A stretch of DNA of 64,000 nucleotides from contig CM060990.1 in the NCBI GenBank assembly GCA_030765065.1, positions 279,709,341 through 279,773,340 of the forward strand, given 5' to 3'. Within the stretch, counting starts at the first letter, position 1. Each line of letters opens with the position of its first letter. This stretch comes from Deroplatys truncata (lineage: Eukaryota > Arthropoda > Insecta > Mantodea > Mantidae). Below the pieces are notes generated by a model. It was not told the origin of the DNA. It saw only the letters and a list, made by a program, of their open reading frames with translations, and did not search any database. This document shows, piece by piece, positions 1 through 12,739 of the stretch. A program made the translations under genes and the position numbers.

Positions 1-3000
1 GCTTCAACCTGTATCTAACCCACATCCTCGGCTGTGATCGTCGGAAAAGGGGATATGAGGCATGCATTTGGGTGTTGAGTCTCTGGTTAGTTGGAGTAAA
101 ACATGCTTGGGAAAGGAACATCGGGCACATCTGTTGCAGCTTCTTACCTGACATATCTAGTCGAACAAATAATTCTGCAGGCGATAGAATTGTTGCAAAT
201 TGAGTGGTAAAGGACTGTGAAAATTGCGGTTCTTTTTGTCTAAATAGACTTTTATATCTTTAATGTTTAGAATAAGTGAAAGTCTAAACTATAAATTTCG
301 TGGCACAATTAGACCACTAGTATTCTTGTTGGCATATTTAAATGGCTGTTCTTTGATCAGGACTATAAAAAGGGGCATGCCGTCTAACAAGGTCTCTTCT
401 TTGCTGTTTTTGTGGGGGTTTCCATTTCATTGGTTACTAAGCCATTGTGATTGAAGTGAAGGAACGGGTGTGTTTCTCTTTACTGTAACTATATTTCAGA
501 ATTAAATAAATGACTACTGAAAGCGCACTTTCACAAGTACTCTGATTAAAAGATATTCAAGGAACATTTTGATGTTGAGATCCTGGTGCGTATTGGTGTT
601 TTGTTAACAAAGGTTTGCGGGAAATTTATTCATTTGCTTCTTCAGTAGTTATCGGTTTCCTTTCAGTTAGATATTTTTTCATTTAGCATTCATTTTCATT
701 TTACATTAGACGTAGTATTTTTGGATTTAGTAAGTTACGTTTTTCGGATAAATTTCATTTTAGCAGAGTTTGTGTTACATACTGTAATTTTATTAGTGTT
801 GTATGGTAGACATACCGTTTCTCATAGCAAGGACTAAAAAGGTAGTATCAAACAAAGCAGGTGCACCAAAACGTCATTAGGAAAAGAAATATATAGTATG
901 TATAAGTATGTGCAAGATGGACAAAGAAGAAGGAAATTCCTGCTCCTTCTGAACTGTCAGTTCCTCTAATGGAACAAAACGAAATAATTGAGCAGGCTAG
1001 TTCATCCAGTTTACAAAACAAAATGTAAAAGTTATTATCACAGGTGGTTGTAATTATGGTGAGGATGAGGATATCCTCTTTGTTCATTAATTGTAATGAC
1101 TATTTGGACTAATAAGCAAGTTTACATGCAAATTGCGTGGGTATAAAACACTGAATTTTAGTGTTAGTGTCTTCTCGGGCTCTACTTGCATACTTTCTTT
1201 GAAATGGAAAAACTAAAATAGTTTTAGTACTTAAGTGATGATGTCTAATTAAAATAAAAGAGAACACGGCTCATGGAGATCCTTTTGACATAAACAGAAA
1301 AATATTTCAGCAATTTAGTACAACAGATAAGTGCAGAAATGGTATTGAACAGTTTTCAGTTATGAATATGTTGACCTAGTCTTCATCCATTAAGGAGCCA
1401 TTCAAAGTCCCAGTACATTAGCAGTAAGTTGCTCGCTGAATGAAGTTAGAAAATAAGTGAGAATGACACATCAAGAAGGTTTACCTAATAGCCATATCAA
1501 TGACTGGATTATAGAGTTTGGTGGGAGTTACGATGGGTTATGGCGCAAAAGCAGCCATACATCTCTCTACGTGGTAAGGGGTGCTTACTGGTTATGGGAT
1601 AGTTCAATGCGTACGAACAAAATGTTTTCAAGCCTATTTGCAACCAGAAAAAATATTGGCAAGGAAAAGGCCAGTTCCATTTCTTGAAGGCTGGCCAGCA
1701 ATGAGAAAGCCAAAAGACTATATATAAAGCTTCTTCAGGTGACTGGAAAGTGACTGCAGCAGAAAACCTGTGGAGAAGATTAGAGGCACATAGCTTCGAT
1801 ACATGGTCATGTTCTTCGGTGATGACGGCAAGACATTTTTGTATCTTGAGCTGAAGAAAGAATACAATGTTAATCGCCTGGGAAAGAGGCTGAAAACAAG
1901 GTTGCTGCAAGTAGCAAAAACACATCAATTAGAGGGCAAAGACCTGAAGGTCCCCCAATCACCAAATTCCAACGATACTTTGGCAGTGCCCTATAAAACA
2001 ACAAAATACATGTATATCTTTTGGAGACAGCAGTTTTACCAACACCATGTGACCGTTCTTCCTCAGAGAATAATCCACTACATTCTAAGTGCCCTACTGA
2101 TACTCATAGTTGTTTTTACAAGAAAGTAATTCCTTTAGGAAAAGAGACTGGTTTCCATAAAACATATTTGTACCCGAATATTCGTACATGAGCTAGAAAA
2201 AGTACCCTGTATGCTACAGACTGACATCTAATGTTCTTCTGGAGAGGGTTCTTGATGGGAGAACACCAAATTCAAAATAATTTCTACACAGCATGATACG
2301 GAACCGATGTCCTAAGAATAAATTGGCTTCAAAACGAAGGGTTGAAGTGTAGTTACATCAGCTGTTACGGAGCTTAATTAGGAATAATGCCTCATCATTT
2401 TAAACCCACTCTTGAAGGGTGAAATGTCTTCTGGGTCCAAAGTGTCTAACAATAGGCCTAGAAAAGATATTAGCCGTACGGAGCAACAAGCGCTGCGATT
2501 TACGGAAGCTTCGGTGGTATCGTAGACAAGTTAAACGGGCTAAACTCAGACAGGCAAGCTAAGCGGCAGTAATAGGAGTGAAATTACTCACCAGGTGCCT
2601 TATTAACAGGATTAGATACACAATCATTGACTGATATTCTAACTTTGTGATTATTTCTCACTGAACTTTTTACACTTTCCTTAGCCAGAGAACAAATTTC
2701 TTCAAATTCGTCTCACATAGAAGCTTGAAATTTTGCACATACACTCTAAGGAGTGCATTCTGCGTTCATTTTGATAGATTAGTATGAAGGTTAAAACAAA
2801 ATTTTTAATTTGAAGTATCATCCTTGGGGGGTGGTTGGTTGGCAGTGTCTCATATTAAGTTGTACCGTTGCATAGCTGCTCACTATAGTGATATGAAAAT
2901 TCCCTTAGAGGATTCAATATGGAATACTTATTATTCGAAAAAGTGGAAAACTCAATACTCCGATACATTCACATGAACGTTTTGTATCGAATTCATATAA

Positions 3001-6000
3001 AAATTCAACATTTTATCTCGATTTTAAATGCAAATTCGTTTAATCGGGAAGACGGCTTATTTTATGATATGCAAATCAAACTACCAAAGACATGCTTATC
3101 TGTTGGAATGTTTCTCCTCGATATGTAGATTAAGGTAGCGGAATCCCTTGTGTGTTTTAAAAATGGGCATATCAAGTGAGAAAAGGGTTAATGCAGTGTT
3201 TCAGCAACCTTTGTGGGTTTAGAAAAACAAGGAGGCGTAACCGGTGACCACAGGGTTTATTTAGTGGAGGCGTCCTTTGTGCTTTTTAAATGTAAAGGTA
3301 TCCTATATAATAAGCTAACCAGAAGGTATATTCTGTAATCAAAGCGGCAGTACTTTTATATGCAAGTTTTCGGAACCCCGTTGTGTGTACAAAGCCACGT
3401 TTTATGCAACTCACGGGTTACAGTGCTCTCGCAAATAGCACAGACATAATTAACCACTGAAGTCTTCCTAAAAATTAAGGAAAAGTCTTTATAAAGCTTA
3501 AAATTTTACCGAATACGGACGTATGATATACTCAACGAGTGCATAATTAAGGAAAGCAGCAATTACTTTTAGAAGCGATAACAGTGTACTCAAGGAATGT
3601 ACCCAAATAAGTTGCATTACAATTTGAACCATTTTGGCAGTTTACTTACGTAGCAACCGCATCACTTCGAAGAAGAGGTATATGGTTGAAACAGTGGCGT
3701 ACAGTGTACAACATAATTCGAAAAAAATATGGGATAAACATCAAAGTTGGTATTTAAGTCCAATAACTTCCCAAGCTACGACAAGAAGTTTTTCAAGAAA
3801 ATCCCATCACTCCTAAACTGCCGGTTCCATGGCAGTTAAATTTGATTTTTTATAAAAAATACTATAAAGTTTCTGATTAAAATGCCACATATTTAAGATA
3901 TTTATATGAGAAATGCACAACTGGAATGTTTCTGGGAATAGCCGGAGAAGTTCTTCCCATTCCGAATGAATTTTGTTAAACTATCAGAGATAGGCAAAAC
4001 TTCACTTCACGAAATACTAACATGTCTAAGCCACATAGTATATTTGAAATAACTGTTTGATATTCATTATACTTGGTTTAAATAATTTAATAATTCGTCA
4101 TTTTTAGAAAATCTCTCAGCATTCCATTATTTGTCACAATATTGCGAAAACAGCCTGGAATTTCAAAGCCAGTATACGTCTACTTGCTTATGGAACATCT
4201 GACTATCGTTTCGGTCTACTTTATCACCCTGTACATTCAACAAAATGTGCAATGAAATACCTATTTCTGCAAACTTTTATCTTGATAAACAAGAACTAGA
4301 TAGAAAAATAAGATTTTGCAAGATTGGTTTTGAAAGGTTTTATAAAAAAGAAACCATTGCGGCTTGGTAAATTCGTGAGAATATAACAGAATTTTTAGTT
4401 TCTTAGTCTTTTATTTTTAACTGAACACTACAAAATACAGTGAAGATAGAAAATAACAAACTATCATTGTTTGAGAAATACAGTGACAACTGTTAATTAT
4501 AAATATTTGTGAAAACAAATTTAGGAGTTAATTTTGTTCATCAAATTCAACATTTTAGTTTTTTTAGCTGCGATATCTGCTATAAAAATAACAATAACTA
4601 AATGATATCAAACTACACATGAACTTAGGAAATGGAAATTTTGGTTAACAAGAAAGGATTTACATTTAAGTTTTTCTAATTTCTTGTATAAACCTAAGTA
4701 TATTGGGCTGACACACGAAGGATATAAAAGAGACAAAACACGTACGTTAATTTCCAACAGCAATTAAGACTGTAGAAGTCAAAAGAATATAAATAAGAAA
4801 CAATTTGGTCATCGTTTGAATGAATATGAATCTGGGCTAGTAAAAGAAAAAATAATCAATCAGAAACAAAGGAACGTTAAAGACTTCATACTAACGGCAC
4901 TGCAGCGTCGTCAGACCCAGATATTTAAAATTTTCTACTGCAACACCACGGTAGTATGCTAAAAGAATCTCTACTGGAGGATCACACTAGTGCGTAAAAT
5001 TTGGCTCAAAATGAGACAGGCATTCATTCTCCCCAGGTATCTGCTGTGTTAGGCTGGGCAGTAGCGTAGATAACATTCTTTTGGAGTGTCTAGTCTGAAC
5101 TCATTAACTACTACTGCTTCTTCAAAGTGCTAAATGGGAACGGAACACAAAAATTAATATTTTAGTCAGCGCACTAGTTTATCTGTCGTCAGGATCAAAC
5201 AACAACGCACGCAATTTCACCATCCCAAGGTATATGGTTATCGAGTAACGGCCTGTTGTTGGGTTGACGCGTGACGTCATGAGAGCCACACTGCACCCAG
5301 ACAAGACGTACGCAGCAAAAGTGTTCTAAATGACTAACAAGTTAACGTGTTAAGTTCACTAGAAGTTCATAACTTCTCTGAATAACAAAGAGTAAAGCTA
5401 AAGCTAACCAATGACTCTTCATAATCCAGCTAATACCTACTAGGCGATAAAACAGTAAGTAGTCCAACATCTGCTTTAAAAATGAGTGAATGTGGTATGC
5501 GACTTTATCAGTTGAAACAAAAAAGAGCCATTTTGAAGATCTACACCATCCTGACAGCGATTTCGAGACAGTGTAAACACAGAAAACCGTGCTGTTTCCA
5601 TCCATTGGTGTAATAGTAAGGAATGTATACCTATGAGCAATGTTGAAGAAAGTGTGTGCTGCTCGGACTATGAAAACACAAAGTTGGTGAAGGGTGATCT
5701 TGTCTGTATCACAAAGCATCCTAATTTTCACACATTAGTTATAGATCGTGATGTTTTGAATGCTGCGAGGTATAACAGCGTTAAAAACAAAATGTTGGGC
5801 TAAAAAGAAATTATTCACCGCCAACAATCCTGCTAGTAAGACCAGGCACTATTGCTGCTACAAACAATATTAATTACAACCTGGATTAATTCATGGACTG
5901 CTATTAGACACAGAAAAAGGGTTTCCATATCATCATGTGTAGCGCATAGTATTAAAATGCTTTTCCAGAGCCCAGCGAAGTAAACATAGGCTTCAAACTT

Positions 6001-6753
6001 CACTAACAAACACACAAATTAAAAATAGCACGTTTTAATTTCAACAATTATTCCTATAGCCCAATATATAGCGTTCGTATTATTTGTGCTTCTATTTCGT
6101 ATTTCGGCTGTTTATTATGGTCGTTAGAGATCTTTATTTGTTATTTTCCCGCTCTTGAGATATCATGAATCTACAGATCAAGGTGTGTATACTTATTTTT
6201 TATTTTGAATTTAGCAGGCTACACTATTGCTTTACTATTATTTGCAATTGTGATTTATGCTCGCATTTTTATTCTTTTCGTTTTTTTTCGGGGGGATGCC
6301 CGGTCCCCCTGGACAACCCCCTTTATCTATGCCACTGAGGCTGTGACCACACATTCCAGTTTTGCTACTTTCGTATTCCGAAATGAATACGATACATTGC
6401 TTTAAGTGACCAAGTCCAAACACCACCACTGAACAGGAACCGTGCAGCATGCTGTATTTTCACTGGATGCTTACAGCGGGACAAATAACAACAACTCACA
6501 CTATTATATGGTGGCGTCCATACATTCGATTTTTCACGCTGGGGCCGTGGGTTTATCTAGTTTAATCAGGAAGAGCCGGCTTTATACGAAATTGGCTGCA
6601 AGAAGTACATTGGCAGAAGACTAAGAGAGGGGATTTGGAATATTATAGGGAAAATATGTTTCCTTAATATATGAAATTACAGAGGAGCAGAAGTAGGAAG
6701 AGGGTTAGAAAGAATCACATTTTGTTATGCATTGAAACAACATATTATGGAAT
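1..6753. other. AT-rich region without recognisable genes
   Basis: I see no convincing gene here. Open frames are short, on both strands, and lack known domain motifs or a convincing promoter and splice arrangement. The only structure I can support is a stretch around 3880-4020 that resembles part of the arms of the palindrome at 40-63 kb (43441-43570). An ancient, decayed transposon or a distant host exon cannot be excluded by eye. Confidence 0.5.
3880..4020 (+). repeat. Diverged copy of a repeat also found in element B
   Basis: The stretch aligns without large gaps to 43441-43570. Shared blocks include TTAAGATATT, ATGAGAAATG, TTCTGGGAAT and AGAGATAG followed by CAAAA, at roughly two thirds identity. 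The same sequence is present in both arms of element B. It is therefore either an older dispersed repeat captured by element B or a relic of a related element. The boundaries are approximate. Confidence 0.5.
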
Positions 6754-6763
6754 TATGTGCATA
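6754..6763. repeat. TSD of SINE, left copy
   Basis: TATGTGCATA is repeated exactly at 7315-7324. The two copies bracket the tRNA-headed SINE, as expected for insertion by a LINE-encoded endonuclease. Confidence 0.8.
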
Positions 6764-7314
6764 GTTTTTTCCTGACGAGGGGACTCGACACTGTTCCCTT
6801 GAGGATACATTACCTATGCCCCAAAAGGGGCGGCCCCAAGAGGGAGGAAGAGGTGAGAGGAAACATGGGGCGACCGGAATCAGGAGCGACGGCACAGCAA
6901 TGTCAGGTTCCTTAGAGTTTAGAGATTGAGGCGCCCGGCTCACACAGAGGGCCCAGCGTTCCCCCTCCACCCTTCCGAAGGAGTGGTTCATATACCCAGT
7001 CAACCAGCCGAAAGCTGAAGGACTGAGAAAGTTCCACAGAGAGCATCTTTTTTCCCTGCCATGCCGCAACGAAGCACCATCATCGATATTTCCAACCCTG
7101 AAACAGACCTACGGAGCTGATAAATGAAGCGGCGGATGGAACGAAATGGAGGGACAGGAAATTTTGGGGCTGAAAGACACCACCCCAGCATTCGCCTGAT
7201 GACCCGGGAAACCACCGAAAAGACCCATGGGCCAGAGTGGGCCATCGCCGAGAATCGATCCCGGGACCTCCGGAATGCGAGTCGCACACGTTACCGCGGC
7301 GCCACCTCACTCGG
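6764..7314 (-). mobile_element. tRNA-derived SINE, family 1, full length
   Basis: Read on the minus strand, the element starts CCGAGTGAGGTGGC and continues with a tRNA-like head containing an A-box-like TGGCGCCGCGG and a B-box-like GGGATCGATTC. A body of ~480 bp follows, and the element ends in a short A tract (the T run just after 6763 on the plus strand). Perfect 10-bp target duplications flank it (TATGTGCATA). At ~550 bp it is long for a SINE, so the body may be composite. The body around 7140-7260 resembles the fragment at 32770-32955, which makes this a family present at least twice in the window. Transcription would be by RNA polymerase III from the internal boxes. Confidence 0.75.
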
Positions 7315-7324
7315 TATGTGCATA
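7315..7324. repeat. TSD of SINE, right copy
   Basis: TATGTGCATA, identical to 6754-6763. Confidence 0.8.
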
Positions 7325-7946
7325 ATTGAATATCAATCATGAGTATTTTAATCTGAACTCAGAAATAACGTTTTATGGTACAACGAAAGTGATGATACAA
7401 TATTAATGTTAATGCGACTAGTATGGATAATGTACTGCACAATATCTCATAACATATCCTGCAAAACAGTCCGTGTTTCCATTCTACCTACTCGTAGCAC
7501 ATAGTGCTCCATATTCATAAATGAATGAGCACCAGCATCATCAACATTAACACCATTTATTTTTCAAACCAACTTGTTTAATGTGCAACATGCCTTACTA
7601 TTCTACTAAGGAAATTGCAGTACACAACAACGGGAGAGTGAAAATACCGCCATTTTTGCCACAATGCCAAATGCTTTAACTCAAATAGACAGTCTGTAAT
7701 TAAAAACCCTACGGTGAGGAGTGAGCTTATGCGGGAAACAACGGGCAAGCATTTGCATTCCGTCTTAACGCTTCATCTCCAACCTAAACTAAAGAATGAC
7801 AATTCAGTTCTATGCCCTGAGAAAGCACTAAAGTGTAGACAAGTGCAAAGTACTAAAGTACAGCTTCTTCCCAAAAGCAATATCTGGGAATAAAGTCGAA
7901 TTTATTTCCTTTCAATAAATGCTAACGTCTATTGTAATGAAAATTT
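7325..7946. other. Intergenic, nothing recognised
   Basis: AT-rich sequence between the SINE and the LTR retrotransposon. I see no gene or repeat in it. Confidence 0.5.
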
Positions 7947-8582
7947 TGAGGCAGTGTTTTTAACACTTATATGATTTCAGTCAAATTATATAATATAAAT
8001 TCAATAACAGCCCGCCTTAAAGCAATATGTGTATAATATATAAATGTATGTAACAGACATTGTATTAATTTTTATATTATTGTATACCTGTATAATTATT
8101 TTATGTGAATGTATTACATAATTTAATAATGTAGGAGCTGTGAGAATAATAGGTCAAAAGTTGCTAACACTGAGGTAAGAATGAGGTAACATCGAGGCAA
8201 TAATGACTTGGAAAGTTTAATAATGCTACTAGTAATTCTTGGGTCAACAATAATGTAATTTTTGAGACAGTTTATAAACAGCCAATCAACAACCAGAAAA
8301 AAAGCTTAAGTTAAAGCTTAAGGATTAGCCAATCAGAAACTGAATTGGAGCAAAATTAACAAATTCAGAAGTCAGTTGCTAGCAGACAGCGTTTCTAACT
8401 GGACGCGTGACGCGTCCTCGAGAAGTTTAATACGTATTCAGTGTGAGACAAAAATAGTTTGCGTGTTAAAAAGTGCAAGTAATTAATAAATAATCTCACA
8501 GCTTTCTATATCAGTGAAGTGTTATTTAATAGTGCGAAGGATTAATAAAAGGAGTGGGACTTTTTTCAGGTCATGCTCCGAG

Positions 8583-9756
8583 ATGGCGAGGAAGAAGGGT
8601 CGCTCTGTCGCCGCTCCTGCTAAGGCAGGAACCTCTTCATCTCCTCCGGCATCCGCCGAGGAGATTTCGCAGCCGCCGCAGCCTAGGGCAACCTATGCCG
8701 CAACCGCCGCTTCGCCGCCAGTCAGCGCAGCTTCGCCGCGATTGCCTCCGCAGTCGCCGCGTCACTCACCGGCATCCACGCTGCCGATTCTGGGCACTTC
8801 CCAGCCACCGCAAGAGCCAGCCTGTGCCTCATGGGAGGTACAGCGCCGTCGTCCGTGGGGTCCCCAGGGACCTGCCAGCCAGGTTTCTCGTCACCGCAGC
8901 CCACCAGCAGTGGTCTTCAGCCTTGAAGGCCACCAGGATTCACGGAGCTCAGGGATCCACATCGCTCGTCAGGTTGGAGTTTACAGATCCTGGCGACTGC
9001 GAAGCTGCTTTGAGGGCGGGCCTGCCCTTGTTAGGGCGGTGCTTACGTATCGAGGCCAGCCGAGTGGAACGCCAGGCTCCCTGCAGACACTGCTGTGCAT
9101 ACGGGCACAATGAGACGACCTGCGCAGCTCAACCCAGGTGCCACTACTGTGGAGCAGCCTGCACCACCGCATCGTGCACCCAGCACGACCTTCGCCGCCG
9201 ACGCCGCTACTGTGCGACCTGTGGAGGGTCATCCCACTACACCGGCCAGGCGCTCTGCCCCCTGCATCCCCGCAGGAAGGCACCGCCGAAGCCACCTGCA
9301 CCAACATCGCAGTCATCAGCACCTCCACAGACACCTGAACCATCACCAGCGCCGACACCATCATCTACTACGCCGATCCACGAGGAAATCCAGGGTTTGC
9401 GCGACGCCGTTCAGGATCTCCACGCGGAGGTCCTGGACATAGGTGTGCGCATCGCGGCTCTGGAAGACTTCATCACCACCACCACCGAGAAGCTCCAGGA
9501 TTTGCAGACCGCCGTCACTGCTGGCACTTCCCAGCAACAAACCACCGCCGCTGACCTGTTGGCAAAACTGCACCTCATCTCTACACGGCTACAAAACCTG
9601 GAGACCAGCTTCGAGGAAGGAAGACCTTCACCACCATCACAACCACCAGATAGGACACCGCTGGTCATCTCCGAGAGCCAGCAGCGGATTCTTGCACAAT
9701 GCCGTGCGCTTGTGCAAGACCAGTCCAAACGACGACGGCATCCAGCGCCAGAGTAA
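8583..9756 (+). pseudogene. LINE ORF1 (gag-like RNA-binding protein), one frameshift
   Basis: ORF1 proteins of R1/Jockey-type LINEs bind the element RNA. The start at 8583 (MARKKGRS) opens an Ala/Pro-rich N-terminus. Near 8835-8850 the coding signal moves to the +1 frame, where an RRM-like region (YSAVVRGVPRDL onward) is followed by three cysteine/histidine knuckles at ~9085-9245. The first is a clear CX2CX4HX4C, the others are looser (CHYCG..., CATCGG...). A Pro/Thr linker and a heptad-rich coiled-coil segment follow (~9380-9620), and the basic C-terminus ends at 9756. The frameshift makes this copy a pseudogene. Family assignment rests on the knuckle pattern and layout. Confidence 0.75.
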
Positions 9757-10113
9757 GTCCACCTTCATCACCATCCCTTTGTATTATCTCCTTTGTAACC
9801 CCCTTTTCTATTACCACTTTCTAACCCCCTAGGCTGCAGTCAGGGCAATTTGTTATGGCTGTAGGCTAGGACCGCACTTCACGCCGCTCCCGCCCATTGG
9901 GCGGCAGCATAGAATCTTTCGTTTGACTAACACGGGTGCTATGCGGGACCGTGCTACCTTTCCCTTGAACTTCCTTTCAAATCCACGACCTAACCGGTGG
10001 AGGAGTTTTTAGTGGGTATGCCGACGCTCGGAGATTCCCACACTCTCAGTCCCGACTCCCATCGGGGCTGGGGTTAGTGATTAAATCATTTTCTCCTCCA
10101 CTCGAAAAAAAAA
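9757..10113 (+). other. LINE 3' UTR and poly(A) tail
   Basis: Noncoding tail following ORF1 directly. It contains a motif block (GGTGGAGGAG, TTTTAGTGGGTA, then short CCCAC/CCCATC segments near 10000-10070) of a kind I associate with R1/Jockey-group 3' UTRs. It ends in an A run of about ten at 10104-10115. The 3' UTR is the likely recognition site for a LINE reverse transcriptase acting in trans. Confidence 0.65.
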
Positions 10114-10400
10114 AATAAAAGGAGTAAAGTAAAAAATTATAATCTGTGTAAGCCTACATTCTTCAGCCGCACCACACCCTGTTAAGGAATTCATGTCTCA
10201 ACAAAATAATACTGATGCAGCCGAGGCAAACGTAATATATATATAATATTTAAAGAAACATTCAAAATACAAAGTTGATTCTTAAACATTGGGGCGAAGG
10301 CCACCGGGTACCATACGTGCGGTTGCAACTACTTCAAGTTCGGCTACCCAACAGTTGAAATACGATACAACACCTACACAAACAAAACTTTCCCTCATTT

Positions 10401-10416
10401 TGGCGCCCAACGGGGG
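10401..10416 (+). promoter_or_regulatory. Primer-binding site (tRNA-Lys type)
   Basis: TGGCGCCCAACGGGGG begins 3 nt after the end of the 5' LTR. TGGCGCCCAAC is the classic complement of a tRNA-Lys 3' end used by many retroelements. This fixes the LTR boundary and the direction of the element. Confidence 0.75.
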
Positions 10417-10712
10417 CCAGAACAGGCGAGAATAGCTGAAAAGAAGAGATCAACAAACCTCATAGAACTACCAGAATTGACGATACTACAAGACTTCAAT
10501 TCAGAGAACTTCAAAATGATCATCATCCAAAGACAGCAACAATTCTTTCAGGAGTACGGGGCACACAGTCAACAATTTAACTACAATCTACGAGGGAACA
10601 CCAGAATAAAAAGGTTCACCAACAGCCACAGAAAAGGTCAGAAAATTCCAATATTAAATACGTATATATTTGTCAAAATACTTAACAAATATATTGTTAT
10701 TAAGATAATTTC

Positions 10713-11964
10713 ATGCTGTTAAGAAGTGGTAAATTTAATTTGAGAAATTCCAAACCAAAGATAACAAAAGAAAATATACAAGATAAAATGGAAACAGAAA
10801 ACAATGAAAATATGGAAGTAGGAGAGCATAGGTCAGCCATTACAGATTACAATGTAACTTTACAATCAGAGCTAGAGGAAACAAATAGGTTAGAAGTAGA
10901 AGAACAATCATCTGTAAATTCACAGTTAGGTATAGAAAGAGATACTATCCCTCACACATCTAGGACACAAGAGCAAGAAAACTTCTCACAACAAAATATT
11001 ATGTGCATTCTAAAACCAATAAATTAATTAAGTAATAGGTTAACTGAACAAAGTAATAAGTTAACTGAAACTAATACAGAGCTATCTAGTATCAAAAATG
11101 GTCTAGCTAAGCAAATAGAAAATTGTATGAAAGAAAATAAAGCTGAAAGTAGGAGAGTAGAGATAAAACTAGAACAATCTTTTAAAGCACTTAAAAAGAT
11201 ATAGATTTAAAAGTAAATAAAGGTTGTAAACAGCTAGAACAGAAATAGTCAAATCATATTGATAAAAATATAATTGAAATGGAGTTAAAACTCACTAATA
11301 CTAAACAGGGTATTTCTAACAAGTTAGATAAACAGGGTGAAGAATTAAAAACAGTGGTAGAAAATACAAATGCACATCTTGTACAAGTACAAACACATTT
11401 AACAGGGAAATAAATCAAATGCATGAAATGGCTAAAACAAATGCAGAAGCAATAAAAGAAGCAAATACAGGGCAAGGACAAGTAAAGTCAATGATAGATG
11501 AAATTAAGGATAAATTACAGGAAAGTAGCAAAGAAACAGATAAACTTAGAAATAGTTTTGAAAATTTAAGTACCAGTGTACCAAAAGTCAATGCAAATGT
11601 AACTAATTCTGTAAATGCCAATCAAATGCATGACATTAATACAAGTGCAGAAAGAAGTGTATTACCTTTGTTAACTAATAATACAAGAGACGCTACTGCT
11701 TTTTCCATAGCATCAGCCTCTCAAACACAAAACAATAATGATGACGCACATGAACATTTACCAAATCAGATGTCAAACTATTATTCTGTGCTTAATGAAT
11801 TGCCATTACCTAATTTTAAAGCTTTCTCAAGTCCAGTACAATTTATACATGATCTAGTAGAATATTTTAAATTGAAAAATGTGCCTAAAGCATTAAAGAT
11901 GATAGTTGTTAGAAAATGCTTGGATAACAAAACCTTAGAATGTGTTAAATTTGCTAGCAGATAG
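10713..11964 (+). pseudogene. gag of LTR element, broken
   Basis: Reading starts at 10713 (MLLRSGK...), a basic N-terminus seen in Ty3/gypsy gags. A long polar, Asn/Gln/Glu-rich and probably coiled-coil region follows. The C-terminal part (11419-11964) contains a capsid-like segment, LPLPNFKAFSSPVQFIHDL then VEYFKLKNVP, typical of the start of gypsy capsids. There is a stop at 11025, and the frame changes near 11200 and 11405. No zinc knuckle or pol follows the stop at 11964. The gene is dead, and its Lys/Asn-rich composition matches the local AT bias. Confidence 0.65.
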
Positions 11965-12739
11965 TGAAATGAATTTTGAAACATTTACAGCTTTAATTAT
12001 GAATAAGTTTTGGAACACAACTGTGCAACATAAGATTAGGCAGGTCTAAAAATTCTGAAGAAGAAGAAGAAAAAGAAAATAAAGTATGCACGTTATGTGT
12101 GTCACCAGAAGAAAAAGAAAATAAAGTAACTGGAACATAAAAAAGGGAAAGCTATGTAATTTAAAAATGTATAATAATATCTTTACTAAATGTAATAAAT
12201 TGTCAATATAACAAAAGAGTTTAATAAAAAGATATAATAGAAAAAAATCCATTGTTAGTAAAAAAACATAAAAAATCTGAATAGCAACTGCATTTATATT
12301 GTATGAGGTTGAATTGTTAGAACTTATAGGAAATATAAAAATGCTTAAGAAATAAGTTGTAAAGACAGGGTAACAAGTGTTAATATGTGTAATTAAATGT
12401 TAAATGTCTAGAAAATAAAATACTTAATAGTGGCTGTGTTAGTGAATGAACAAACTTCACTAAGGTCATTGACCACCAGATCATTGACCTTACATCGGGT
12501 CGTTGACCTTAAGGTGTCGAACAAGTGGAAACACAAAATAAGTATGAAGTATTCTGCTATACACGAGTGTAGTAAAAATCCAGTGAGTGTTAAATAAAAG
12601 TGACAGTGAAAAGTAAGAAGTGTTATAATAAAAATGTTATGCTTCTTTCTTTCAGGAGACTTTCAGAAAATATTTAAAAATTTTAAAAAGAACAAAATAA
12701 AAAAATATTTTTTTAAAATATTTCTAAAAGGGGGCAACT
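11965..12739 (+). other. Remnant internal region and polypurine tract
   Basis: AT-rich sequence without coding signal where pol should be. It ends in a purine run, AAAAGGGGGCAAC, around 12727-12738, immediately before the 3' LTR, which would prime plus-strand synthesis. Confidence 0.55.

Larger units (their letters stand above)
8556..10113 (+). mobile_element. Non-LTR element with ORF1 only (R1/Jockey-like)
   Basis: This 1.56-kb insertion in the 5' LTR is flanked by the 12-bp repeat AATAAAAGGAGT (8544-8555 and 10114-10125). The uninterrupted 3' LTR has this 12-mer once. The element is GC-rich, unlike its surroundings. It has a ~27-nt leader, an ORF1 of gag type, a ~350-nt 3' UTR and a poly(A) tail. 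There is no endonuclease or reverse transcriptase ORF. Because the leader and start codon are retained, simple 5' truncation does not explain the missing ORF2. It looks like an internally deleted or ORF1-only parasite of an autonomous LINE. Confidence 0.8.
7947..10397 (+). repeat. 5' LTR, split by a LINE
   Basis: The LTR starts TGAGGCAG and ends in CCTCA just before the primer site. Parts 7947-8555 and 10114-10397 together match the 3' LTR at 12740-13617. The break at 8555/10114 corresponds to one continuous stretch in the 3' LTR (around 13349), which acts as the empty site. The A+T-rich first half and the run around 8450-8550 probably contain the promoter, but I cannot place it. Confidence 0.8.

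Noticed and set aside
1803-2129. 108-codon frame as a host gene
   Set aside because: No domain, no splice or promoter support, and a comparable frame on the opposite strand nearby.
9095-9442. His/Arg-rich frame and other overlapping frames in the LINE
   Set aside because: Shadow of the GC-rich ORF1; the zinc knuckles and coiled coil are in another frame.
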